A DNA stretch of 64,000 nt. Source: Streptomyces sp. ITFR-16. GTDB taxonomy: Bacteria > Actinomycetota > Actinomycetes > Streptomycetales > Streptomycetaceae. The position numbers were made by a program, and so were the translations under genes. Where the stretch lies: assembly GCF_031844705.1 (NCBI RefSeq), contig NZ_CP134609.1:6200001-6264000 (forward strand), written 5' to 3'. Positions 27,843 to 36,464 of this stretch are shown in pieces. Below the pieces are notes generated by a model. That model was given only the letters and a program-made list of their open reading frames with translations. It was not told the origin of the DNA and made no database searches. How positions within the stretch are numbered: position 1 is the stretch's first letter; each line of letters starts with the position of its first letter.

Positions 27843-29504
27843 ATGTCCGGGATGAACGCACAAAGCCGTACCAGGCTCAACCAGACGCCGGAATGGGCCG
27901 CGCTGGGCAAGCACCGTGAGCAGCTGGGGTCGACACATCTGCGGCAGCTGTTCGCGGACGATCCGGAGCGCGGTACCGGATACACCCTGCGGGTCGGCGA
28001 TCTGTACCTCGACTACTCCAAGCACCTGGTCACCGACGAGACGCTCACGCTGCTGCGCGAGCTGGCGAAGGCCACCGGGGTTGCCGGGCTGCGGGACGCC
28101 ATGTTCCGCGGCGACAAGATCAACACCACCGAGGACCGCGCCGTCCTGCACACCGCGCTGCGCGCCCCGCGCGACGCCGTGATCGAGGTCGACGGCGAGA
28201 ACGTGGTGCCCGCCGTGCACGCCGTGCTCGACAAGATGGCGGCCTTCTCCGACCGGGTCAGGTCCGGCGAGTGGACCGGCCACACCGGCAAGCCGATCAA
28301 GAACATCGTCAACATCGGCATCGGCGGCTCCGACCTCGGCCCCGCCATGGCCTACGAGGTGCTGCGCTCCTTCACGGACCGCTCGCTCACGGTCCGCTTC
28401 GTCTCCAACGTCGACGGCGCCGACCTGCACGAGGCCGTGCACGACCTGGACCCGGCCGAGACGCTCTTCGTCATCGCCTCCAAGACCTTCACCACGATCG
28501 AGACGATCACCAACGCCACCTCCGCCCGCGACTGGCTGCTGACCGGGCTGAAGGCCGGTCAGGAAGCGGTGGCCAAGCACTTCGTGGCGCTGTCCACGAA
28601 CGGCGAGAAGGTCGCGGACTTCGGCATCGACACCGCCAACATGTTCGAGTTCTGGGACTGGGTCGGCGGCCGCTACTCGTACGACTCCGCCATCGGCCTG
28701 TCGCTGATGATCGCCATTGGCCCGGACCGGTTCCGCGAGATGCTCGACGGCTTCCACCTCGTCGACGAGCACTTCCGCACCGCCCCCGCCGAGGAGAACG
28801 CCCCGCTCCTGCTGGGTCTGCTCGGCGTCTGGTACGGCGGCTTCTTCGACGCGCAGTCGCACGCCGTGCTGCCCTACAGCCACTACCTGTCCCGGTTCAC
28901 CGCCTACCTCCAGCAGCTCGACATGGAGTCCAACGGCAAGTCCGTGGACCGGGACGGCAATCCGGTGGACTGGCAGACCGGCCCGGTCGTCTGGGGCACC
29001 CCCGGCACCAACGGCCAGCACGCCTACTACCAGCTGATCCACCAGGGCACGAAGGTCATCCCGGCCGACTTCATCGGCTTCGCCGAGCCGGTCGATTCCC
29101 TGCTGCCCGGGCTGGTCGCCCAGCACGACCTGCTGATGGCCAACTTCTTCGCCCAGACCCAGGCCCTGGCCTTCGGCAAGACGCCGGACGAGGTACGCGC
29201 CGAGGGCGTCCCCGAGGAGCTGGTGCCGCACAAGAGCTTCCGCGGCAACCACCCCACCACGACGATCCTCGCCGACCGGCTCACCCCGTCGGTGCTCGGC
29301 CAGCTGATCGCGCTGTACGAGCACAAGGTCTTCGTCCAGGGCGCCGTCTGGAACATCGACTCCTTCGACCAGTGGGGCGTCGAGCTCGGCAAGGTCCTCG
29401 CGAAGAAGATCGAGCCGGTGCTCACGGAGGGCAAGGGCGGCGAACAGCTCGACAGCTCGACCGCCGCGCTCGTCGCCGCGTACCGCGAGCTGCGGGGGCG
29501 CTGA
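27843..29504 (+). CDS. pgi: Glucose-6-phosphate isomerase
   Basis: A 553-residue enzyme interconverting glucose-6-phosphate and fructose-6-phosphate, at the branch between glycolysis and the pentose-phosphate genes at 32-38 kb. PGI signatures are clear: VNIGIGGSDLGPAMAYE, SKTFTTIETITNA, FEFWDWVGGRYS, and the C-terminal FDQWGVELGKVLA. ATG 27843 or ATG 27852 (MNAQSRTRLNQ) may be the true start; the latter matches the usual N-terminus better, while AGAAG supports the former. Confidence 0.96.
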   Translation: MSGMNAQSRTRLNQTPEWAALGKHREQLGSTHLRQLFADDPERGTGYTLRVGDLYLDYSKHLVTDETLTLLRELAKATGVAGLRDAMFRGDKINTTEDRAVLHTALRAPRDAVIEVDGENVVPAVHAVLDKMAAFSDRVRSGEWTGHTGKPIKNIVNIGIGGSDLGPAMAYEVLRSFTDRSLTVRFVSNVDGADLHEAVHDLDPAETLFVIASKTFTTIETITNATSARDWLLTGLKAGQEAVAKHFVALSTNGEKVADFGIDTANMFEFWDWVGGRYSYDSAIGLSLMIAIGPDRFREMLDGFHLVDEHFRTAPAEENAPLLLGLLGVWYGGFFDAQSHAVLPYSHYLSRFTAYLQQLDMESNGKSVDRDGNPVDWQTGPVVWGTPGTNGQHAYYQLIHQGTKVIPADFIGFAEPVDSLLPGLVAQHDLLMANFFAQTQALAFGKTPDEVRAEGVPEELVPHKSFRGNHPTTTILADRLTPSVLGQLIALYEHKVFVQGAVWNIDSFDQWGVELGKVLAKKIEPVLTEGKGGEQLDSSTAALVAAYRELRGR

Positions 29505-29508
29505 CCCC

Positions 29509-30012
29509 ATGACCGCCGGGGAGGGGGCGGTACGGCTGCGGCCGCCGGTCAACACGCTGGACCCGCGGGCCGTCGGCTGGTGGCGGGTCCAGTGGCTGCT
29601 GCTCACCGCGGTGCCGGTGGCCGTCCTGGCCGTGCTCGGGGCGTTCCTCGCGCCGGCCCGGTTCTGGCTGTGGCTGCCCGCCGCCGCGCTCGCCGTCCTC
29701 GGCACCGGCTGCGCCGTCCTCGTCCCCCTCTGGTGGTTCCGCACGCACCGCTGGGAGGTCACGGACGAGGCCGTGTACGTCCGCACGGGCGTGCTGTGGC
29801 AGGAGTGGCGGATCGCGCCGATGTCCCGGATCCAGACCGTGGACACCGTGCGCGGCCCCCTCGAACAGCTCTTCCGGCTCGCCACGGTCACCGTCACCAC
29901 CGCGTCCGCCAAGGGCGCGGTCCGGATCGAGGGCCTCGACCACGAACTGGCCGCGGAACTCGCCGAGCGGCTGACCCGGATCACCCGCGACACCCCCGGG
30001 GACGCCACATGA
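29509..30012 (+). CDS. Small bacterial PH-domain (YdbS-like) membrane protein
   Basis: A 167-residue protein with two hydrophobic helices (VQWLLLTAVPVAVLAVLGAF and FWLWLPAAALAVLGTGCAVLVPLWWF) followed by one bPH2 domain (WEVTDEAVYVRTGVLWQEWRIAPMSRIQTVDT, shown in part). It pairs with the larger PH protein downstream (4-base overlap), the same two-gene arrangement as ydbS-ydbT of Bacillus, which is implicated in resistance to a heterologous bacteriocin. The first codon is 4 bases after the pgi stop. Confidence 0.88.
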   Translation: MTAGEGAVRLRPPVNTLDPRAVGWWRVQWLLLTAVPVAVLAVLGAFLAPARFWLWLPAAALAVLGTGCAVLVPLWWFRTHRWEVTDEAVYVRTGVLWQEWRIAPMSRIQTVDTVRGPLEQLFRLATVTVTTASAKGAVRIEGLDHELAAELAERLTRITRDTPGDAT

Positions 30013-31523
30013 GCACCGCCGCCCCGCCCGGGGACTGGCGCTCGCTCGACCGGCGCACGGTCTGGCTCACCGCCCTGGTCACCGCCGGGGTGGCGGCGGG
30101 CGCCGCCGTACCGACCACGCTCGGGCTCTCCGGCCGGTTCGGATTCGGGACCGCCGTCGCCTGGGTACTGACCGGCGCCGCTCTGCTGATCGCGGGCAGC
30201 GCCGGCGCCGACTACGTACGCTGGCGCCGCACCCGCTACCGCGTGGGCGCCGACCGGGTCGAGCTCCACACCGGCCTGCTCCTGGTCAAGAAGCGATCCC
30301 TGGCCCGCGAACGCATCCGCAGCGTCGACCTCACCGCCCACCCGGTCCAGCGCGTCCTCGGCCTGGTCACCGTCCGGATCGGCACCGGCGAGCACACCGG
30401 GAGCGAATCCACCCTGGAACTCGACCCGGTCCTGCGCGCCGAGGGGGAACGGCTGCGCCGCGCCCTGCTGGAGCGGGGCGCGAGCACGGTGCCCGGCAGC
30501 CACCGCGAGGGCGAACTCGTCGCGCTCGACCCGCGCTGGATCCGCTACGCACCCGTCTCGTTCGTCGCACCCGCGCTCGGCGGGGCCGCCGTCGGGGCGG
30601 TGATGCAGGTCAGCGACTGGTTCGGCGCCCAGGGCCGGGTCATCGAATGGGTCGGCGACCGCTACCGGGACACCTCCCTGGTCTCCGTGATCGTGCTCCT
30701 CGCCGTCGCCGCGGTCCTCGCCGGCGTCATCGGCGCCCTCGGCCTCTGGGTCGAGATGTGGTGGAACTACCGGCTCGAACGCGAACCGGGCGGCACCCTG
30801 CGCATCCGGCGCGGACTGCTCACCTCCCGCTCCGTCACCATCGAGGAGCGCAGGCTGCGCGGCGCCGACCTCGTCGAGCCGCTGGGCGTCCGGCTGCTGG
30901 GCGCGGCCCGCCTCGACGCCATCACCACCGGACTCGCCAAGGACGACGAGGAGCAGCACGGCGACCACAACACCCTGCTGCCCGCCGCGCCCCGGCGCCT
31001 CGCGGACGAAGTCGCCGCCGCCGTGCTCCGCGAGGACCTCTCCCCGACCGGCGCCGCGCTCGTCGCGCACCCGCCCGCGGCGCGCGGCCGGCGGCTGCGC
31101 CGGGCCCTGTGGGCGGTCCTGGTCCCGGTGCTGGTCCTCGCGCTGCTCGGCGCCCTGCTGACACCCGTCCTGCTCTGGACCGCGCTCGGCTGCGCGGCCA
31201 TCGGGCTGCCGGCGGGGGTGCTGCTGGCGCACGACGCGTACCGCAGCCTCGGACACACCCTCAGCGGCGGCTATCTGGTGACCCGTTCGGGAGCGCTGCG
31301 CCGCTCCACCGCCGCCCTGGAACGGGCCGGAGTGATCGGCTGGACGGTCCGGCAGACCTACTTCCAGCGCAGGGCGGGCGTCCTGAGCGTCACCGCGACG
31401 ACGGCCGCCGGGGCGGGCGCGTACACGGTGTACGACGCGGATGCCGCCGAGGGCCTCGCCTTCGCCTCCGAGGCCGTCCCGGGGCTGCTGGCGCCCTTCC
31501 TGGAGCGGGCGCCGGGGGAGTGA
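30009..31523 (+). CDS. Large PH-domain (YdbT-like) membrane protein
   Basis: A 504-residue membrane protein with three repeats, each of two hydrophobic helices plus a bPH2 domain: YRVGADRVELHTGLLLVKKRSL, then LEREPGGTLRIRRGLLTSRS, then LGHTLSGGYLVTRSGALRRS (quoted in part). Each repeat ends with the RxxSVDLTAHPVQRVLGLVTVRIGT-type strand. ATG 30009 overlaps the previous stop (ATGA). Likely forms a complex with the small PH protein. Exact function in Streptomyces is unknown. Confidence 0.88.
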   Translation: MSTAAPPGDWRSLDRRTVWLTALVTAGVAAGAAVPTTLGLSGRFGFGTAVAWVLTGAALLIAGSAGADYVRWRRTRYRVGADRVELHTGLLLVKKRSLARERIRSVDLTAHPVQRVLGLVTVRIGTGEHTGSESTLELDPVLRAEGERLRRALLERGASTVPGSHREGELVALDPRWIRYAPVSFVAPALGGAAVGAVMQVSDWFGAQGRVIEWVGDRYRDTSLVSVIVLLAVAAVLAGVIGALGLWVEMWWNYRLEREPGGTLRIRRGLLTSRSVTIEERRLRGADLVEPLGVRLLGAARLDAITTGLAKDDEEQHGDHNTLLPAAPRRLADEVAAAVLREDLSPTGAALVAHPPAARGRRLRRALWAVLVPVLVLALLGALLTPVLLWTALGCAAIGLPAGVLLAHDAYRSLGHTLSGGYLVTRSGALRRSTAALERAGVIGWTVRQTYFQRRAGVLSVTATTAAGAGAYTVYDADAAEGLAFASEAVPGLLAPFLERAPGE

Positions 31524-31530
31524 GCGCCGG

Positions 31531-31887
31531 TCAGCCGTGCGTCGTGTCGATGACGCAGAAGCGGTTGCCCTCGGGGTCCGCGAGGACCACGAAGTCCGGG
31601 TCCTCGGGATACAGCTTCCAGTCGACCTCGACGGCGCCGAGCCCGAGCAGCCGCGCCACCTCGGCGTCCTGCTCCTCGGTGTACAGGTCGAGATGGACCC
31701 GGGGGACCTCCTGCACCGGGGCGTCGCTGCGGCCCAGTGAGACCCCGGGCCCGGACCCCTGCGCCGGGACCAGGACCACCCAGTCCTCGGTGAGCGGCTC
31801 GCGCTCCACGTAGCCGAGCGCCGCCTTCCAGAAGGCCGCCGCGCGCCGCACGTCCGACGCCCCCATCACCACGCTTCCGATATGCAT
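31531..31887 (-). CDS. VOC-family (glyoxalase/bleomycin-resistance fold) protein
   Basis: A 118-residue single-domain protein with two beta-alpha-beta-beta-beta modules. The start MHIGSVVMGASDVRRAAAFWKAALGY, the middle PRVHLDLYTEEQDAEVARLLGLG and the end FVVLADPEGNRFCVIDT (quoted in part) are typical of the DUF-type glyoxalase-like group, with His and Glu residues available as metal ligands. ATG 31885-31887. Convergent with the PH-domain operon, 7 bases apart. Substrate unknown. Confidence 0.85.
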   Translation of the reverse strand: MHIGSVVMGASDVRRAAAFWKAALGYVEREPLTEDWVVLVPAQGSGPGVSLGRSDAPVQEVPRVHLDLYTEEQDAEVARLLGLGAVEVDWKLYPEDPDFVVLADPEGNRFCVIDTTHG

Positions 31888-31905
31888 GGGCCCGACCCTC
31901 TCACG

Positions 31906-31947
31906 CCGCGGGCCCGGTCCGCTCCGAGGAGCGGACCGGGCCCGCGG
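31906..31947 (-). terminator. Terminator of the pentose-phosphate operon
   Basis: A perfect 20-base inverted repeat (arms 31906-31925 and 31928-31947) with a minimal loop, 28 bases past the pgl stop on the minus strand, separating it from the VOC gene. Confidence 0.88.
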
Positions 31948-31975
31948 TCCGTACTGCTGACAGCCGGTCGGCCGG

Positions 31976-32761
31976 TCAGGCGGATGCCGGCGGGTAGAGG
32001 GCGCGCGGCAGCCCGGAGGCCGCCGCCGCGTCCAGCAGCCACAGGGTGCGGCTGCGGCCGTACGCACCCGCCGCCGGGGCCTGGATCTCCCCGGCCCCCG
32101 ACAGGGCGATGGCCGCGGCCTCCGCCTTGTCCTCGCCCGCCGCGAGCAGCCACACCTCGCGCGCCGCCCGGATGGCGGGCAGCGTGAGCGAGATCCGCAC
32201 CGGCGGCGGCTTGGGCGCCCCGTGCACACCGACGACGGTGCGCTCGGTCTCCCGTACCGCGGGCAGCTCGGGGAAGAGCGAGGCGACATGGGTGTCGGGG
32301 CCGACGCCGAGCATCAGCACGTCGAACACCGGCACCGGGCCGTGGTCCTCCGGACCGGCCGCGGCGGCCAGTTCGGCGGCGTACGCGGCGGCCGCCGCGT
32401 CGGCGTCGTCGCCGTACGGCCCGTCGGACGCGGGCATCGCGTGCACCCGCGCCGGATCCAGCGGCACCGAGTCCAGCAGGGCCTCGCGGGCCTGCGTGAC
32501 ATTGCGCTCCGGATCGCCCTCGGGCAGGAACCGCTCGTCGCCCCACCACAGGTCCAGCCGCGACCAGTCCACGGCGTCCCGCGCGGGCGCGGCGGCCAGC
32601 GCGGCCAGCAGGCCGTTGCCGTTGCGCCCGCCCGTCAGCACCACCGAGGCGTGACCCCGGGCGGCCTGGGCGTCCACGACCTTGGTGATCAGCCGGGCCG
32701 CCGCGGCCCGGGCCATCAGCTCCTTGTCGCGGTGCACGACGAGCTGCGGGACGACGCTCAC
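31976..32761 (-). CDS. pgl: 6-phosphogluconolactonase
   Basis: A 261-residue DevB-type lactonase that hydrolyses 6-phosphogluconolactone in the oxidative pentose-phosphate pathway. Motifs VLTGGRNGNGLL, WWGDERFLPEGDPERN and LMLGVGPDTHVASLFPE are present; the third is GMGPDGH in most homologues, with Thr in place of Gly here. GTG 32759-32761 overlaps the opcA stop (GTGA). Last gene of the tkt-tal-zwf-opcA-pgl operon. Confidence 0.95.
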   Translation of the reverse strand: MSVVPQLVVHRDKELMARAAAARLITKVVDAQAARGHASVVLTGGRNGNGLLAALAAAPARDAVDWSRLDLWWGDERFLPEGDPERNVTQAREALLDSVPLDPARVHAMPASDGPYGDDADAAAAAYAAELAAAAGPEDHGPVPVFDVLMLGVGPDTHVASLFPELPAVRETERTVVGVHGAPKPPPVRISLTLPAIRAAREVWLLAAGEDKAEAAAIALSGAGEIQAPAAGAYGRSRTLWLLDAAAASGLPRALYPPASA

Positions 32762-33777
32762 TTCGACGCCGCCTTCTTCGCGGGCGCGGCCTTCTTGGCG
32801 GCGGCCGGGGCCTGGGCGGGGGCGGCCTTCTCCGCCGCTGCGGGCTCCGCCACCTGTCCCAGACGCTCGACGCCGAACTTCACCGTGGACTCGTAGATGT
32901 TGTCCGGGTCCAGACGCCGCAGCTCCTCGGCGAGGAGCTCGGCCGTCTCCCGGCGCTTGAGCGCCACGGCACGGTCCGGCTGGCCCACCATGCACAGCGT
33001 GGCGAGCGAGCCGTCGGCCCGGTCCAGGACGATGTCGCCGTTCTTCGTGGTCATCCGGACGGCCGTCAGACCGGGGCCGCCGGACGTCGTGCGCTCCACC
33101 GGCACCTTGAGCCGGTCCGCCAGCCACATGGCCAGCAGTTCGCAGCTCGGGTTGTCGGACTCGCCCTCGACCGTGGCGGAGACGACCTCGGCCGGCTGCT
33201 GGTCGAGCGCCGCCGCCAGCATCGAGCGCCACGGCGTGATGCGGGTCCAGGCCAGGTCCGTGTCCCCCGGCTGGTAGGTCGCCGCACGCACCGCCAGCTC
33301 GTCGAGCGGGTGCTCGGCGGAGTAGGTGTCGGTGATGCGGCGCTGGGCGAGGGCGCCCAGCGCGTCCTTCGCCGGGTCCGCCGGGGCGTCCTGGGGCCAC
33401 CACAGCACCACCGGGGCATCCGGCAGCAGCAGCGGCAGGACGACCGACTGGGCGTGGTTGGCCAGCTCGCCGTGCAGGCGCAGCACGACGGTCTCGCCGG
33501 AGCCCGAGTCGGAACCGACCCGGACCTCGGCGTCGAGCCGCGCGTCACGGCGGGCGCGCGGCGAACGGCTGACCCGCTTGATCACGGCGATGATCCGCGA
33601 GGGGTGCTCGCGCGAGGAGTCGCTCGCGGCCTTCAGCGCGTCGTAGGCGTTCTCCTCGTCGGTGACGATGACGAGGGTGAGCACCATCCCGATGGCCGGG
33701 GCGCCGACCGCGCGGCGGGCCGACACCAGGGCCTGGTTGATCTTGCTGGACGTGGTTTCCGTGAGGTCGATCTTCAT
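32758..33777 (-). CDS. opcA: Glucose-6-phosphate dehydrogenase assembly protein OpcA
   Basis: A 339-residue protein required for assembly and activation of glucose-6-phosphate dehydrogenase. It carries the conserved SRIIAVIKR, VVLPLLLPDAPVVLWWP, ITDTY and WTRITPWRSMLAAALD segments. The C-terminus is a Lys/Ala-rich tail (KKAAPAKKAASK). ATG 33775-33777 overlaps the zwf stop (ATGA), consistent with the need for fixed stoichiometry. Confidence 0.95.
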   Translation of the reverse strand: MKIDLTETTSSKINQALVSARRAVGAPAIGMVLTLVIVTDEENAYDALKAASDSSREHPSRIIAVIKRVSRSPRARRDARLDAEVRVGSDSGSGETVVLRLHGELANHAQSVVLPLLLPDAPVVLWWPQDAPADPAKDALGALAQRRITDTYSAEHPLDELAVRAATYQPGDTDLAWTRITPWRSMLAAALDQQPAEVVSATVEGESDNPSCELLAMWLADRLKVPVERTTSGGPGLTAVRMTTKNGDIVLDRADGSLATLCMVGQPDRAVALKRRETAELLAEELRRLDPDNIYESTVKFGVERLGQVAEPAAAEKAAPAQAPAAAKKAAPAKKAASK

Positions 33778-35306
33778 GGCCGGCGCCAGCTCCGTCCGTC
33801 TCGTGCGAGCATCTCGTCCGCCTCGGACGGGCCCCAGGTGCCTGCCGGGTACTGCGCCGGCTTGCCGTGCTTGTCCCAGTACTCCTCGATCGGGTCCAGG
33901 ATGTTCCAGGAGAGTTCGACCTCCTGGTGGCGCGGGAAGAGGTTGGCGTCGCCGAGCAGCACATCGAGGATGAGCCGCTCGTACGCCTCCGGGCTGGACT
34001 CGGTGAAGGACTCGCCGTAGGCGAAGTCCATCGTCACGTCCCGGACCTCCATGGAGGTGCCCGGCACCTTGGAGCCGAACCGCACCGTCACGCCCTCGTC
34101 CGGCTGGACCCGGATGACCAGGGCGTTGCCGCCCAGCTCCTCCGTGGCACCGGACTCGAAGGGCAGGTACGGGGCGCGCTTGAAGACGACCGCGATCTCC
34201 GTCACCCGGCGGCCGAGCCGCTTCCCGGTCCGGAGGTAGAACGGCACGCCCGCCCAGCGGCGGTTGTTGATCGTGAGCTTGACGGCGGCGAAGGTGTCGG
34301 TCTTCGACTTGGGGTCGATTCCCTCTTCCTCCAGATAGCCGGGCACTTCCTGGCCGCCCTGCCACGCGTGCGTGTACTGGCCGCGCACCGTGTGCTTGCC
34401 CAGGTCCTCCGGCAGCTCCACCGCCGTGAGCACCTTGAGCTTCTCGGCGACCAGGGCCTTGGGGTGGAAGGAGCCGGGCTCCTCCATCGCGGTCAGGGCC
34501 AGCAGCTGGAGCAGGTGGTTCTGGATGACGTCGCGGGCGGCGCCGATGCCGTCGTAGTAGCCGGCCCGGCCGCCGATGCCGATGTCCTCGGCCATCGTGA
34601 TCTGGACGTGGTCGACGTACGACCTGTTCCAGATCGGCTCCCACATCGTGTTGGCGAAGCGCAGCGCCAGGATGTTCTGGACCGTCTCCTTGCCGAGGTA
34701 GTGGTCGATCCGGAAGACCTCGTTCGGCGGGAAGACGTCGTGCACGAGCTGGTTGAGCTCCTGCGCGCTCTTCAGGTCGTGGCCGAAGGGCTTCTCGATG
34801 ACGGCCCGGCGCCAGGAGCCCTCTCCCTGGTCGGCCAGGCCGTGCTTCTTGAGCTGCTGGACGACCTTGGGGAAGAACTTCGGCGGTACGGACAGGTAGA
34901 AGGCGAAGTTGCCGCCCGTCCCCTGCGCCTTGTCGAGTTCCTCGATCGTGGCCCTGAGGGTCTCGAACGCGACGTCGTCGTCGAAGTCGCCCTGCACGAA
35001 GCGCATGCCCTGGCTGAGCTGCTGCCAGACCTCTTCGCGGAAGGGCGTACGGGAATGCTCCTTGACGGCGTCGTGGACGACCTGGGCGAAGTCCTCGTCC
35101 TCCCAGTCGCGGCGCGCGAAACCGATGAGCGAGAAGCCCGGCGGCAGCAGGCCGCGATTGGCCAGGTCGTAGACGGCGGGCATCAGCTTTTTACGGGACA
35201 AATCGCCCGTGACGCCAAAGATGACCAGGCCCGACGGCCCCGCGATGCGCGGGAGCCGTCGGTCCTGGGCGTCACGGAGCGGGTTGGCTCCGGGAACACC
35301 AGACAA
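33774..35306 (-). CDS. zwf: Glucose-6-phosphate 1-dehydrogenase
   Basis: A 510-residue NADP-dependent enzyme of the oxidative pentose-phosphate pathway. The Rossmann start IFGVTGDLSRKKLMPA, the active-site RIDHYLGKETVQNI (about residue 200) and EKPFGHDL are visible, and the length is normal. The start is taken as TTG at 35304-35306 because GGAGG lies 9 bases upstream and the resulting LSGVPGANPLRDAQDRR aligns with the usual family N-terminus; no ATG or GTG fits. Begins 5 bases after the tal stop. Confidence 0.95.
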   Translation of the reverse strand: MSGVPGANPLRDAQDRRLPRIAGPSGLVIFGVTGDLSRKKLMPAVYDLANRGLLPPGFSLIGFARRDWEDEDFAQVVHDAVKEHSRTPFREEVWQQLSQGMRFVQGDFDDDVAFETLRATIEELDKAQGTGGNFAFYLSVPPKFFPKVVQQLKKHGLADQGEGSWRRAVIEKPFGHDLKSAQELNQLVHDVFPPNEVFRIDHYLGKETVQNILALRFANTMWEPIWNRSYVDHVQITMAEDIGIGGRAGYYDGIGAARDVIQNHLLQLLALTAMEEPGSFHPKALVAEKLKVLTAVELPEDLGKHTVRGQYTHAWQGGQEVPGYLEEEGIDPKSKTDTFAAVKLTINNRRWAGVPFYLRTGKRLGRRVTEIAVVFKRAPYLPFESGATEELGGNALVIRVQPDEGVTVRFGSKVPGTSMEVRDVTMDFAYGESFTESSPEAYERLILDVLLGDANLFPRHQEVELSWNILDPIEEYWDKHGKPAQYPAGTWGPSEADEMLARDGRSWRRP

Positions 35307-35311
35307 AGTGG

Positions 35312-36430
35312 TCAGCCCTCCGAAGGGGCGAGGCGCTTGAGCTCCGCCTCGGTCGAGTTGAGCAGGTCGGTCCAGGCGGCCTCGAACTTCTCGACGCCCT
35401 CGTCCTCCAGGAGCTGGACGACGTCGTCGTAGCTGATCCCGAGCTTCTTGATCGTCTCGAGGTCGGCACGGCCCTGGTCGTAGGAACCGGCGACGGTGTT
35501 GCCGGTGATCTCCCCATGGTCGGCCACCGCGTCCAGAGTCGCCTCCGGCATGGTGTTGACCGTGTTCGGCGCGACGAGGTCCACGACGTAGAGGGTGTCC
35601 TTGAGGGACGGGTCCTTCACGCCGGTGGAGGCCCACAGCGGGCGCTGCTTGTTGGCGTGCGCCCGGTCGAGGGCGGCCCAGCGCTCACCGGCGAAGACCT
35701 CCTCGTACGCCTCGTAGGCCAGGCGGGCGTTGGCCAGGGCGGACTTGCCCTTGGCGGCCTTGGCCTCGTCGGTGCCGATCGCGTCGAGCCGCTTGTCGAT
35801 CTCGGTGTCCACGCGGGACACGAAGAAGGAGGCCACCGAGTGGATCTTGGAGAGGTCCAGGCCCGCGGCCTTCGCCTTCTCCAGGCCCGCCAGGTAGGCG
35901 TCCATGACCTCGCGGTAGCGCTCCAGCGAGAAGATCAGCGTCACGTTGACGCTGATGCCCCGGCCGATGGTCTCGGTGATCGCCGGCAGGCCGGCCCTGG
36001 TCGCCGGGATCTTGATGAGCGTGTTCGGCCGGTCCACCAGCCAGGCCAGCTGCTTGGCCTCGGCGACCGTGGCCAGGGTGTTGTGCGCCAGGCGCGGGTC
36101 GACCTCGATGGAGACCCGGCCGTCCTGGCCGTCGGTGGCGTCGAAGACCGGGCGCAGGATGTCGGCCGCGTCCCGGACGTCCGCCGTGGTGATCATCCGG
36201 ATCGCTTCCTCGACGGTCACCCTGCGGGCGGCGAGGTCGGTGAGCTGCTGCTCGTAACCGTCGCCCGAGGAGATCGCCTTCTGGAAGATCGACGGGTTGG
36301 TCGTGACACCCACGACGTGGCTCTGGTCGATCAGCTCGGCGAGGTTGCCCGAGGTGATCCGCTTGCGCGAGAGGTCATCGAGCCAGATCGCCACGCCCTC
36401 GTCGGAGAGGCGCTTGAGTGCGTCTGTCAT
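35312..36430 (-). CDS. tal: Transaldolase
   Basis: A 372-residue enzyme of the non-oxidative pentose-phosphate pathway. VTTNPSIFQKAI carries the substrate-binding start, LIKIPATRAGLPAI the Schiff-base Lys (about residue 139), and VNVTLIFSLERY and SVASFFVSRVDTEIDKRL the later barrel strands. Length and pattern fit the long actinobacterial transaldolase subfamily. ATG 36428-36430 has AGGAG about 9 bases upstream. Confidence 0.97.
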   Translation of the reverse strand: MTDALKRLSDEGVAIWLDDLSRKRITSGNLAELIDQSHVVGVTTNPSIFQKAISSGDGYEQQLTDLAARRVTVEEAIRMITTADVRDAADILRPVFDATDGQDGRVSIEVDPRLAHNTLATVAEAKQLAWLVDRPNTLIKIPATRAGLPAITETIGRGISVNVTLIFSLERYREVMDAYLAGLEKAKAAGLDLSKIHSVASFFVSRVDTEIDKRLDAIGTDEAKAAKGKSALANARLAYEAYEEVFAGERWAALDRAHANKQRPLWASTGVKDPSLKDTLYVVDLVAPNTVNTMPEATLDAVADHGEITGNTVAGSYDQGRADLETIKKLGISYDDVVQLLEDEGVEKFEAAWTDLLNSTEAELKRLAPSEG

Positions 36431-36464
36431 GAGAATTGCATCTCCTACTAGTCGTATAACGGCG